Below, piece by piece: positions 1 to 7,078 of a DNA stretch of 21,116 nt. Numbering within the stretch: the first letter of the stretch is position 1; each line of letters begins with the position of its first letter. The notes under the pieces were generated by a model, which saw only the letters and a program-made list of their open reading frames with translations, searched no databases and was not told where the DNA came from. The stretch is from Patescibacteria group bacterium (GTDB lineage: Bacteria > Patescibacteriota > Gracilibacteria > UM-FILTER-43-11): NCBI GenBank assembly GCA_029260985.1, contig JAJDCE010000093.1:1-21116 (forward strand), written 5' to 3'. The translations under genes and the position numbers were made by a program.

Positions 1-81
1 CTCCTGGGCACCAACAAGCATAGGCTGAGCTCCTTCATATTGCCCACAGAAATCAAATAGTGTTATATGCTTTTCCGACAT
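1..81 (-). CDS. N-terminal fragment of an unknown protein, leaves the window on the left
   Basis: An ATG at 79-81 (minus strand) opens a frame that stays open for 27 codons to the window edge. The peptide begins MSEKHITLFDFCGQ. A promoter with a perfect TTGACA box and a TATTAT box lies 32 nt upstream and would give a leader of about 25 nt, which is the main support for a real gene. There is no clear SD sequence. Too little is visible to assign a family. It could belong to the same locus as the small genes to its right, but it has its own promoter. Confidence 0.45.
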   Translation of the reverse strand, partial: MSEKHITLFDFCGQYEGAQPMLVGAQE

Positions 82-112
82 AAGTTTTAAAAGGTTAAAG
101 TTAAAGATTGTA

Positions 113-141
113 ATAATATGCCTAAATTACAAATTTGTCAA
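113..141 (-). promoter_or_regulatory. Sigma70-like promoter for the gene leaving at position 1
   Basis: On the minus strand a TTGACA box (136-141) is followed by exactly 17 bp and then TATTAT (113-118). The predicted start of transcription is near 106, about 25 nt before the ATG at 81. This is one of the best promoter matches in the window. Confidence 0.6.
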
Positions 142-191
142 GTTATAGAGGACGGGTAAATCAACTTTGTAATATGCTGAAAAAAGTGCAT

Positions 192-485
192 TTAACGAAA
201 CTGAAATTGTATTCTGTCACCGAACTTTTCATGCAGCCTGTCTCGTATCGATAAAATTATATCTACTTCACCTCTATAGTCGGCGCTTAATCTGCCCGGA
301 GAAAGCCGGCCTTGTGGGCTAAGCTCATCTATTAATTCACGATATAGAGTATTGAATTCTTTTCGGACACTTGGCTCTTCATCTGGTCCGGGATGAAAGC
401 GGGTTTCTAATTTATGCTGCCAGTTGGCATCAGGTGGTTCCATCTTCCCAGTATGCCAGAGGCGACATCTAACGGATTCTCTCAT
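192..485 (-). CDS. Small hypothetical protein (97 aa)
   Basis: Not recognised. The 97-residue product is highly charged, has no signal peptide or membrane segment, and is probably cytoplasmic. The C-terminal half is likely helical (around residues 40-54 and 70-90). It starts with ATG 26 nt after the TAA of the 153-aa gene on the same strand, so the two are probably co-transcribed. No SD precedes the ATG. It ends with TAA. Its position at the end of the cluster headed by the 1138-aa gene suggests a shared role, but that is inference from order alone. Confidence 0.5.
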   Translation of the reverse strand: MRESVRCRLWHTGKMEPPDANWQHKLETRFHPGPDEEPSVRKEFNTLYRELIDELSPQGRLSPGRLSADYRGEVDIILSIRDRLHEKFGDRIQFQFR

Positions 486-511
486 ATTGTAATTTCGTTA
501 TTAATTAAAAG

Positions 512-973
512 TTACTTCCTCCGCCTTCTTTTTTTACCCATTCTCTTTTTACCTGCCGCTTGTTGAATCTCCTCAACCAACTTATCCACTGCAGGATCAC
601 TAGGTATATCATCTATTCTGTATTCAGGATCAGACTGAGGCTCAGCATCTCTTTTCTTTCTGGATTTAGCCTCTTTCGCTAATTGCCTTTTGCTTTTTGG
701 CTTAATAACTCTTTCTCCCTTTGGAGCTCTTCGTGCATCGACATCAGCTCTGGCCAAAACAGCTTCAGCTAAGTTCGGATTAACTCCAAGATCTTCAGCA
801 GTCCTCTGTACACTACCGTCATCAGCCTTAAAATAAACAGGACCACCCGGAATTACTTTATGCATTTCATCGCGGGATGATAAAACTGTTGTTTGCTGTT
901 GCTCAGCCAAAGGAGCTTGGACTCCAAGGTCTACTACTTCTTCAGCAGGTAAGTGTTGGTGATGTTCGCACAT
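512..973 (-). CDS. Hypothetical protein with His-rich N-terminus and strongly basic C-terminal tail (153 aa)
   Basis: Not recognised. The product opens with MCEHHQH, a possible metal ligand cluster. It continues with an acidic and Gln-rich stretch to about residue 35, a middle segment (about 36-85) that may be folded, a lysine/arginine-rich stretch near 88-110, an acidic stretch at about 110-130, and a tail ending GKKRMGKKRRRRK. The alternating charge suggests a disordered nucleic-acid-binding or partner-binding protein; this is inference. There is no signal peptide or membrane segment. It lies 58 nt downstream of the 1138-aa gene and 26 nt upstream of the 97-aa gene, all on the minus strand. 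The bases before the ATG (CCTCCTGATT) do not form an SD. It stops with TAA. Confidence 0.55.
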   Translation of the reverse strand: MCEHHQHLPAEEVVDLGVQAPLAEQQQTTVLSSRDEMHKVIPGGPVYFKADDGSVQRTAEDLGVNPNLAEAVLARADVDARRAPKGERVIKPKSKRQLAKEAKSRKKRDAEPQSDPEYRIDDIPSDPAVDKLVEEIQQAAGKKRMGKKRRRRK

Positions 974-1031
974 AATCAGGAGGGTTATACGTTAAGATAG
1001 CAAAATAACACAATTTTGAATAATTATAAAA

Positions 1032-4000
1032 TTAATATTCAAGAAGTCTTTTATAATCGCCGGGATTAGATGCGATTATTCGCGGCTTTTCATCCCTTAT
1101 CCCCTGGCTTACCCCCTGTATCATCTGGCCGATTTCACCGATCACTCCATAGTCAGGCATTCTCGCATCCCGCATCCATGTATCCGAAAATGCACGAACC
1201 ATGCCCTCATGCCCTTGCAGGGAATCATCAGGTTTTGCGTGGTCATATACCCATGCCGATTGCCGTAATGCGGGGAGAAGGTCATGCTGATCCAGCAGCC
1301 TGAGGAAGTCAGTCGCATACCCTTCCATATGTCCGGCAAATTCACCGCCGCATTGCAGATGAGAGGCAAGCGTCCCCAGCATCTGATATCGGTCTATATC
1401 ACCATAGCTGTGACGGCCCAGCATATCTGTGCGGCCGGTGGCATTTGGCAGGTCAAAGGGTAAGCCGTCTTTTTTTACGCCCGCGTCAAAAGCCATGATC
1501 CGCGCCCCGGTTTCTGTATCATGTGTGGTAGAAAAGGCACCCTCCGCATAACGCACACCCCTGTTTGTGCCAAGCAGCATAGAAGCGCCTACAATCGGCG
1601 CCAGTTCTTCATCCCATCGCCCTGCCATTGCCACCTGAATATCAGGGTTTTTTGAATCAATAAGCCCGAACTTTTCCAATGTATGAATCAGAAACTTAAG
1701 TTCCAAAGCACTTGGCATTGGAGGAAGAACCAGTGAATGATTAGCATGTATAAGATGGAAAGGGGTGCTGGTAAGCCCGAATGTGCTCATAAAAAACTCA
1801 AGGATTTTCGGATCCATGGGCTTTTGAGTATGTATTTTTGCGCCTATAGGCATAAGTCCCGGGGTTTCCATTCTTGCATTGCGCACCCTTTGTTCAATAG
1901 CCGGCAAAACCCTGTTAATACCAGCAGTAAGAGTGCTTAAGTAGTCTCTGGTTAATAGGTCCTGTATACCGTAAAGTTCATCAAGAGGTCCTGATAAGAT
2001 TCTTTCTATATTAGTCCCGCCTTCGTTTCTACGAACTATATTCGTTGAGCCGGCAGGAATATTTGCAGAACCCAGTGCTGAAAGAAGGCTCATCCCTGCA
2101 ATCGCGGCCTGCGTTGAGGGGTTTGAACTTGTCATCAATGGTGTTTTTTCCACCTCATGTCCGCTTCTGGCATGAACAGATACTCCAATCATTCTCTTGA
2201 AAAACCCAATACGCATAGCCTGTTCAACTTCGATCTTCAAGTGCGTGAAGTCCAATAATCCTTTAAAATCCGGATCCTTTTCCATTTGCTCAAGAAGAGC
2301 CAGATCTTCTTTCAGCTGCTCGTAACCGGATTCATCTATCTCCGTAAGATCCTGAGACTGCGGGGATCGATTAAGTCGTCTGGATTCCCATTGTAGCTGG
2401 GAAGGGGAACACTCAAGTAATGCCGCTATGTGAGCCCTTGCACCGTTAATAGCGCAGGAAAGACTCCTCATTTTTTCATCAGAAAGAGGGCAGTCAACTC
2501 CTTCTATATCATGCACCTCCGTTACTAAAAGCCTATCATCATTATTGCGTATGCGCATTCTGGCCGCAACCCTGTAATCAAATCCAAGCTCTATAAGCTT
2601 CTTATAATTTCTGACGTCATCGTCGGCGCAATGAGGATTGCCGTTCCGGGAGCAGAAATGTTCAACGATTCTTGCCTGGTTTTCAAGGTTTATATGGGCA
2701 GGCAGTGCAAAGGGCTCATCGCTCTCCCTTAATCCAAGAAGCAGGTTTGCATATTGACCGAAGATTTTTTCATACCCCTTCCAAAATGTATATTCTATAG
2801 CAATGGTATCAGGATCATCATGTTCTTTCAGGTATCGCTGTAGTGCATCAGAAAGTATCTTCAGCCCTTTTTTCATAGATTCGAAATTCGGGTCATCAGC
2901 ATATCTGAGTAGGTAAACAAAAACATTTCCCCTTTCATTAGGAAATTCCAATGCCATTTTTTCAGCCTCATCAATCAGAGCATCAAAGGCTTCACGGCCA
3001 GCTTCCAGAGTTTTCATATGCCCCATTCGAAAACGGTTGTCTATACTCCTCTTTCTATAAATAAAGTACTCATACGCGTCATCTCCAAATTGTCTTGCAG
3101 CCCTTTTTCCTGTTTCCAGAAAATGCTCAGGGTTAGCTGCAGGCATCCCTTCTTCCTTACAGCTGTAAATAAGCTGCCTCATGCATTTAGGTGCATTCCG
3201 TATAGATCTGCAGTACTTGATAAGCCCCTTAACACCGCCTGGGAAATTTGCCTCAAGCTCAGGATAGCACCCCACTATTTCAAGCCCTGCCTTACCAAGC
3301 CATGGGTGTTTTTCAGGGATGCGCAGTATTGTATTAATTTGTGTTGGGGTGTATTCACTGGTCTCCAGATGTTCTATGACTTCGGGCAGAATAAGAGTTT
3401 CTCCATAATAGAGTTCTTTTTCATCCTTTTTTTTAAACGATGGAGCGATGTCACTGTATGAGCTGCTTAATATTGCCTGCCTCGCACAGCTTAAGGCAGC
3501 ATCCTTATATTCTCCAAGTTCCTGCAAGGCATCCAGTTCACTTATAACTTTTTCTGACTCGATTATCGGAAACCCGGTGGATTGGTGGTGCTGTGCGTCT
3601 ATTTGTGGCGCACATTCCGCAAGCGCAAAATAATCTGCAACATACCCCTCATCTCTCTCCTTTCGTATCTCATTTATTATCATGGGCATTTCTTTCATAT
3701 AAGTTTGTGCGGCAGAATGTCCTCCGTATTTTACAAATGCCTTAAACGCAGGCTCCATTAATTCCTCCGGAACCATGCGGAGGGCGGGGCTAAAAAGCAG
3801 TAAAAGCTGACGAAATGAGTTGGTATAATCACCGCCGCCATAATATTTGTCGCATTCCCAGCCCTGATGCATGGCAACAGCCATTGTGGGCCATTTTCCG
3901 TAATTCTTATAAAAATACTTGAACTGCCCCTCTGTAGAAGCTCCCCACCCGCCATAGGAGTGTTGCTCATCAATCTCCTTGTCTTCAAAGAATCCATGAA

Positions 4001-4448
4001 TAAGTCTATGTGTGGTTCTGTGGGTGGTTTGGGCAATTCCTCCCACCATCAGTTTTTCCAGTGTCTCAATAGCATCTTTGCCTATTTGCTCAAGCTCCTC
4101 AGCGTTACGAGCCATCTTCATAATAGTAGGAAGAATATGCTCTTTAAAATACTGTTGATTTGGAACTCCTGAAGTGTAAAAGGCTCCGTACTTCCCAGCC
4201 TCCCGTATGTATTTGGTTCTACCACTACCTGTACACCGCTCTCCATTGCCTGTTCCGTTCAAATACATACGCGTAAGAACCGCCCTTCGCCATTTCAGAA
4301 AGTGATTATGCAGCTTTTGCACCACGATTTCAGGCGATGTTTCCGGTGTATGTTCCGGAAGGGTAGATCTATCAGAAAGAAATTCCTGAAAATCAGCATC
4401 ATCGGAAGTGTCAGCAGAGCAGGGGAGTTTGTTAAAACCGCTGTACAT
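1032..4448 (-). CDS. Very large cytoplasmic protein of unknown function (1138 aa)
   Basis: I cannot place this 1138-residue protein in a family. It has no signal peptide, no membrane segment and no simple repeat, and looks like a soluble, mostly helical, multi-domain protein. It has frequent Cys and His through the N-terminal 700 residues, a Ser/Asn/Gly-rich linker at about 750-800, and a last third rich in motifs typical of folded enzymes: HLIHANHS, AMAGRWDEE, LLGTNRGVRYAEG, FSTTHDTETGAR, TDMLGRHSYGD. No NTPase P-loop, protease or nuclease signature is evident. The ATG is preceded by AAAGG about 7 nt upstream, a weak SD, and by a promoter candidate at 4477-4505. It ends with TAA. The absence of any stop over 3.4 kb with sensible amino-acid composition makes it certainly coding. 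It heads a run with two small genes and is divergent from a small plus-strand gene. Confidence 0.9.
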   Translation of the reverse strand: MYSGFNKLPCSADTSDDADFQEFLSDRSTLPEHTPETSPEIVVQKLHNHFLKWRRAVLTRMYLNGTGNGERCTGSGRTKYIREAGKYGAFYTSGVPNQQYFKEHILPTIMKMARNAEELEQIGKDAIETLEKLMVGGIAQTTHRTTHRLIHGFFEDKEIDEQHSYGGWGASTEGQFKYFYKNYGKWPTMAVAMHQGWECDKYYGGGDYTNSFRQLLLLFSPALRMVPEELMEPAFKAFVKYGGHSAAQTYMKEMPMIINEIRKERDEGYVADYFALAECAPQIDAQHHQSTGFPIIESEKVISELDALQELGEYKDAALSCARQAILSSSYSDIAPSFKKKDEKELYYGETLILPEVIEHLETSEYTPTQINTILRIPEKHPWLGKAGLEIVGCYPELEANFPGGVKGLIKYCRSIRNAPKCMRQLIYSCKEEGMPAANPEHFLETGKRAARQFGDDAYEYFIYRKRSIDNRFRMGHMKTLEAGREAFDALIDEAEKMALEFPNERGNVFVYLLRYADDPNFESMKKGLKILSDALQRYLKEHDDPDTIAIEYTFWKGYEKIFGQYANLLLGLRESDEPFALPAHINLENQARIVEHFCSRNGNPHCADDDVRNYKKLIELGFDYRVAARMRIRNNDDRLLVTEVHDIEGVDCPLSDEKMRSLSCAINGARAHIAALLECSPSQLQWESRRLNRSPQSQDLTEIDESGYEQLKEDLALLEQMEKDPDFKGLLDFTHLKIEVEQAMRIGFFKRMIGVSVHARSGHEVEKTPLMTSSNPSTQAAIAGMSLLSALGSANIPAGSTNIVRRNEGGTNIERILSGPLDELYGIQDLLTRDYLSTLTAGINRVLPAIEQRVRNARMETPGLMPIGAKIHTQKPMDPKILEFFMSTFGLTSTPFHLIHANHSLVLPPMPSALELKFLIHTLEKFGLIDSKNPDIQVAMAGRWDEELAPIVGASMLLGTNRGVRYAEGAFSTTHDTETGARIMAFDAGVKKDGLPFDLPNATGRTDMLGRHSYGDIDRYQMLGTLASHLQCGGEFAGHMEGYATDFLRLLDQHDLLPALRQSAWVYDHAKPDDSLQGHEGMVRAFSDTWMRDARMPDYGVIGEIGQMIQGVSQGIRDEKPRIIASNPGDYKRLLEY

Positions 4449-4476
4449 CAGGCACCTTTATAAGTAATAGTTGCCT

Positions 4477-4505
4477 AATTTAACACTAATACCACTCTTG
4501 GTCAA
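4477..4505 (-). promoter_or_regulatory. Probable promoter of the 1138-aa gene
   Basis: On the minus strand TTGACC (4500-4505) and TAAATT (4477-4482) are separated by 17 bp, placing a start of transcription near 4470, roughly 20 nt upstream of the ATG at 4448. The -10 box matches TATAAT at 4 of 6 positions, so this is a moderate call. Its -35 box lies 33 bp from the -35 box of the divergent plus-strand promoter. Confidence 0.4.
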
Positions 4506-4538
4506 GTTGTTGGAGCGGTAATTTTAAAAGGTTTATAT

Positions 4539-4566
4539 TTGACAAAATTAAAATAAAGGCTAAAAT
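4539..4566 (+). promoter_or_regulatory. Probable promoter of the small plus-strand gene
   Basis: TTGACA (4539-4544), 16 bp, then TAAAAT (4561-4566). A transcript starting near 4573 would reach the ATG at 4597 after about 24 nt. The perfect -35 box and good -10 box support expression of the 81-aa gene. Confidence 0.55.
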
Positions 4567-4596
4567 AGGAAACTTATTAAATAAATTAGTATAGTT

Positions 4597-4842
4597 ATGA
4601 AGTTGCAATCCAATAGTGAATCACCAACAAATATGGATGATTTCTTAGATTCAGTTGCTGGAGATCTTAATGCCATACACGCTAAAGCAGTTGCAGAGGG
4701 CGGTTCTTACGATGAAGTTGTTGAATCTTCAAAAGCCGCATTTGCAAAGGCGTTTGAAGAAAACCCAGAGGCCGCGGAAATACTCCGAAGGGAAATATTT
4801 AATGATAGATTTGATGTGAAAAGGCTATTTGCTAAAAATTAA
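4597..4842 (+). CDS. Small acidic helical protein (81 aa)
   Basis: Not recognised. The 81-residue product is acidic, without signal peptide or membrane segment, and is predicted by eye to be almost entirely helical (about 12-33, 37-55, 57-75). It has its own promoter candidate with a consensus TTGACA box. No SD precedes the ATG. It is divergent from the 1138-aa gene (148 bp apart, start to start) and convergent with the MopE-motif gene, whose stop codon begins 13 bp after this gene's TAA. Divergent placement next to a large orphan gene could mean joint control, but nothing in the protein looks like a DNA-binding helix-turn-helix. Confidence 0.6.
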   Translation: MKLQSNSESPTNMDDFLDSVAGDLNAIHAKAVAEGGSYDEVVESSKAAFAKAFEENPEAAEILRREIFNDRFDVKRLFAKN

Positions 4843-4855
4843 TTCCTCTTATAGC

Positions 4856-5656
4856 TTACGGACACAATCTATTTCCCCCAGAAAACCCCATTATCATGTT
4901 CAGCTCTGCATCCCTGACGGCCGTGTGAGCTTTGATCTGCTTTTGGATTTCCTGCAGCTTTGCCGGGTCGTCAACAGCGATCTGCCATATCAGAACGACA
5001 GACTGAAAGGTCGTCTGACCGATGACCTTTGCACCGAGCGGCGTCAGAAACTTCAGGAGTGACGCTTTCTCACTGTCGGACGTGATCGCCGAAGCTTTCA
5101 GACTGACGGAAATCCGATCGTGCGCGACCTCGTACGTGACGCCGTCTTTTTCGATCTTTGTCGTGTTGACAATCGGGCGACTGACGTCTTCAGTGGTTGT
5201 CAGGGGATCAATGACGCAGACATCTCCCTCATCGATCTTACCGTCGCAGTCATCGTCCATCGCATTGCAAATTTCTGGATCACCCGTACATTCTGGCGAG
5301 CAGTTGCCGAATTCGTCGATAGCAAAACCAGACCTGCAGGCGCTATCGGGCGGACACGAAGAGGTGGAGCCCTGGCCGGGCATAGGCAAAGTGGAGCCCT
5401 GGCCGGGCATAGGTAAATAGGTTGAGTCAGACGGACCCTGGTGGCGCTTCAAGGCGTACGCAGTACCGAGTATTACGACTAGTACGACGCCACCAATCAG
5501 AACATATTTCAGAACTTTCCCCCTTTCTCTTGTTGTCTTCCAGGCATTATCAAATACCCCTAAAGCCATTCCCGCATCCAAGGCTTGCTTCTTCATATCC
5601 TCATAATTTATCTGAGGATTATTTTTGATAATTTTAATAATTTCTTCTTTTTCCAT
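4856..5656 (-). CDS. Membrane-anchored Cys-rich protein with a MopE-like Asp-rich motif (266 aa)
   Basis: Domains in order: a short cytoplasmic helical region (1-47), one transmembrane helix (about 48-69), a linker holding two copies of LPMPGQGST (about 81-98), a Cys-rich segment (101-147) ending in CNAMDDDCDGKIDEGDVC, and a C-terminal alpha/beta region (about 165-255). The C-D-x-D-C-D-G-x-I-D-E motif is the one known from the MopE family of putative metal-binding surface repeats; a single copy is present. The C-terminal segment resembles the inhibitor/propeptide-like region of subtilase-type proteins, which is a tentative reading. Topology would be N-in, C-out. The gene starts with ATG 31 nt after the DedA-UppP stop, so it may be co-transcribed with it. 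Base composition changes sharply inside the gene: AT-rich at the start, about 53% G+C in the Cys-rich and C-terminal part. It ends with TAA. Confidence 0.8.
   Translation of the reverse strand: MEKEEIIKIIKNNPQINYEDMKKQALDAGMALGVFDNAWKTTRERGKVLKYVLIGGVVLVVILGTAYALKRHQGPSDSTYLPMPGQGSTLPMPGQGSTSSCPPDSACRSGFAIDEFGNCSPECTGDPEICNAMDDDCDGKIDEGDVCVIDPLTTTEDVSRPIVNTTKIEKDGVTYEVAHDRISVSLKASAITSDSEKASLLKFLTPLGAKVIGQTTFQSVVLIWQIAVDDPAKLQEIQKQIKAHTAVRDAELNMIMGFSGGNRLCP
5364..5417 (-). repeat. 27-bp tandem duplication in the linker of the MopE-motif protein
   Basis: Two adjacent 27-bp copies, 5364-5390 and 5391-5417, differ at a single base (c versus t at unit position 24). They encode two copies of LPMPGQGST. 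The unit is a multiple of three, so copy number can change without breaking the frame. Confidence 0.9.
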
Positions 5657-5687
5657 TTTGTTATTTACATTAATAGTCTAAATCAAT

Positions 5688-6956
5688 CTAAAACACCATC
5701 AGCATAACCGCTCCCACCACCAGCAAATAAAAACTGAAGGTTCGGAGGGTATGCTTTTCAAGGAATTTAAGAAGCCAGCTGATAGCAACCAAGCTCACTG
5801 CAAAAGAAGTCGCAGTGCCAATCAGTGTAAAAGTTAGATCGGGTATTGCCGCTCCATGGCGAATGGAAAATAGGGCATAGACGTTCGCCGCCAAGATGGC
5901 AATTCCACCAAGCATAAATGAGAACCGGGCAGCGGCTTCACGCTTTAACCCCATCAGCATACCGGTTGCTATAGTGCTTCCTGCACGAGAGATGCCAGGT
6001 ATAAGTGCCAATGCCTGAGCCGCTCCGATAACCAGTGATTTTTTCAAATTCACTTCTTCTTTCTCATTGTGTTTACTTTTCCATTCAGCATAAAGATAAA
6101 CCCCAGCCATCAGCATCAAGAAGATAGCGATGGAGTTAAGACCTCTGAGCTTATCACTAATAGCTCCAGCGAACATCAACCCAGCAGCGATGGCAGGAAG
6201 GGTTCCGATGATAAGCTTAGCAGCAAGACTCCCTTTATTAAAGGACCACTTAGTAATCATATGCCACAACTCCTTCATTACCTTAATCCAATCCCTCCAG
6301 AAGAAGATCAGGATAGCCAGGAGGGAACCGCCATGAAGGAAAATATCAAACAGCTCGAGGTCAACGACACCAATGTCGGTAGGAAGTTTGAGCAAGTGTT
6401 CCATGATGGCGAGATGACCGGAGCTGGATATGGGCAGAAATTCCGTTATGCCCTGAAGGGCGCCCAGAATGATGGCGCTCATACTGGTAGTGGCATAGAA
6501 TTTTGTCTTGTAGACCCAGGAGGCAGCAAATCCGGTGATGAGGTAGCGGGGCATTCGGCCAAACAAAACACCGAGCGTAAATCGCCCCAACGGCATTTCA
6601 AAAATACCCGCCGTCCACGTCACTATTTTAAAAGGGATGGGGGTTAGGCCGGCAACAATAATACCCCACACACCATATTGTTTAATAAACCTCTCTCCCT
6701 TATCAAGCCGCTTTTGACCGAAAAGCCACCTCATAACTGGATGCCCCAAATATTTCCCTAAGAAATACCCAATATAAGAACCTATCAGAGCAGCAAAAAG
6801 AACGATAAGTAGGACTTTGTTAAAAGGAAGTCCCATTGAAGTTCCAATCGCCACAAAAACATCCGCCGGAATCGGGAAGATAAACTGTTCAAGGGCGGTC
6901 AGCGTGAAGATGCCAAAATACCCATAATTAGTGATAACATCTCCGACGATTTGCAT
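5688..6956 (-). CDS. DedA-family lipid translocase fused to undecaprenyl-diphosphatase (UppP/BacA)
   Basis: Two complete-looking membrane domains in one chain (numbers from the upstream TTG at 6974, where the open frame begins). Residues 7-158 are a DedA/VTT domain with the acidic residues E29 and D38 in LEQFIFPIPAD, the G-x3-G-x3-G helix, and the arginines of GRFTLGVLFGRMPRY. Residues 163-428 are UppP: QGITEFLPISSSGHL carries the (E/Q)xxxE catalytic motif and His187, and PGISRAGST carries the conserved Arg330. UppP removes the terminal phosphate of undecaprenyl pyrophosphate outside the membrane; DedA proteins of the UptA type return undecaprenyl phosphate inward. The fusion would do both. 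I chose the ATG at 6956 because GGAG lies 6 nt upstream of it; the ATG at 6968 and TTG at 6974 are alternatives. Ends with TAG. CorC-like gene upstream, MopE-motif gene downstream, all on the same strand. Confidence 0.9.
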   Translation of the reverse strand: MQIVGDVITNYGYFGIFTLTALEQFIFPIPADVFVAIGTSMGLPFNKVLLIVLFAALIGSYIGYFLGKYLGHPVMRWLFGQKRLDKGERFIKQYGVWGIIVAGLTPIPFKIVTWTAGIFEMPLGRFTLGVLFGRMPRYLITGFAASWVYKTKFYATTSMSAIILGALQGITEFLPISSSGHLAIMEHLLKLPTDIGVVDLELFDIFLHGGSLLAILIFFWRDWIKVMKELWHMITKWSFNKGSLAAKLIIGTLPAIAAGLMFAGAISDKLRGLNSIAIFLMLMAGVYLYAEWKSKHNEKEEVNLKKSLVIGAAQALALIPGISRAGSTIATGMLMGLKREAAARFSFMLGGIAILAANVYALFSIRHGAAIPDLTFTLIGTATSFAVSLVAISWLLKFLEKHTLRTFSFYLLVVGAVMLMVF

Positions 6957-6976
6957 AAGATGCTCCATATACAATT

Positions 6977-7005
6977 GAGAAAACGATTGAGGAGAAACGA
7001 TTGAG
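6977..7005. repeat. Short direct repeat upstream of the DedA-UppP gene
   Basis: GAGAAAACGATTGAG (6977-6991) is followed directly by GAGAAACGATTGAG (6992-7005), and a third partial copy (AAAACAATT) follows. The repeat sits in the 100-bp gap before the DedA-UppP gene and is made of degenerate AACGATTGA-type words. Confidence 0.7.
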
Positions 7006-7020
7006 AAAACAATTAAAGTT

Positions 7021-7077
7021 TTAACTATACTTCCATCGTTTATCTATTGTTTCATCTATCGTTCTATCTATAGTTAA
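7021..7077. repeat. Inverted repeat enclosing AT-rich degenerate repeats
   Basis: TTAACTATA (7021-7029) and TATAGTTAA (7069-7077) are perfect 9-bp inverted arms. The 39 bases between them consist of degenerate words such as ATCGTTTATCTATTG and ATCTATCGTTCTATC. It lies just after the CorC-like gene stop but has no T-run, so I do not call it a terminator. Confidence 0.5.
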
Positions 7078-7078
7078 T

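Noticed and set aside
3018..3461. Plus-strand open frame (147 codons) opposite the 1138-aa gene
   Set aside because: It lies wholly within the opposite strand of a continuous 3.4-kb gene with its own promoter; its translation looks like a shadow frame.
5364..5417. CRISPR-like repeat
   Set aside because: There are only two directly adjacent copies without spacers and they are in frame inside a gene.
6069..6647. Long plus-strand open frame (192 codons) opposite the DedA-UppP gene
   Set aside because: It is antisense to a gene with unmistakable UppP and DedA motifs; its translation is low-complexity and has no family features.
7021..7077. Rho-independent terminator after the CorC-like gene
   Set aside because: The 9-bp arms are AT-rich, the loop is 39 nt, and no T-run follows.
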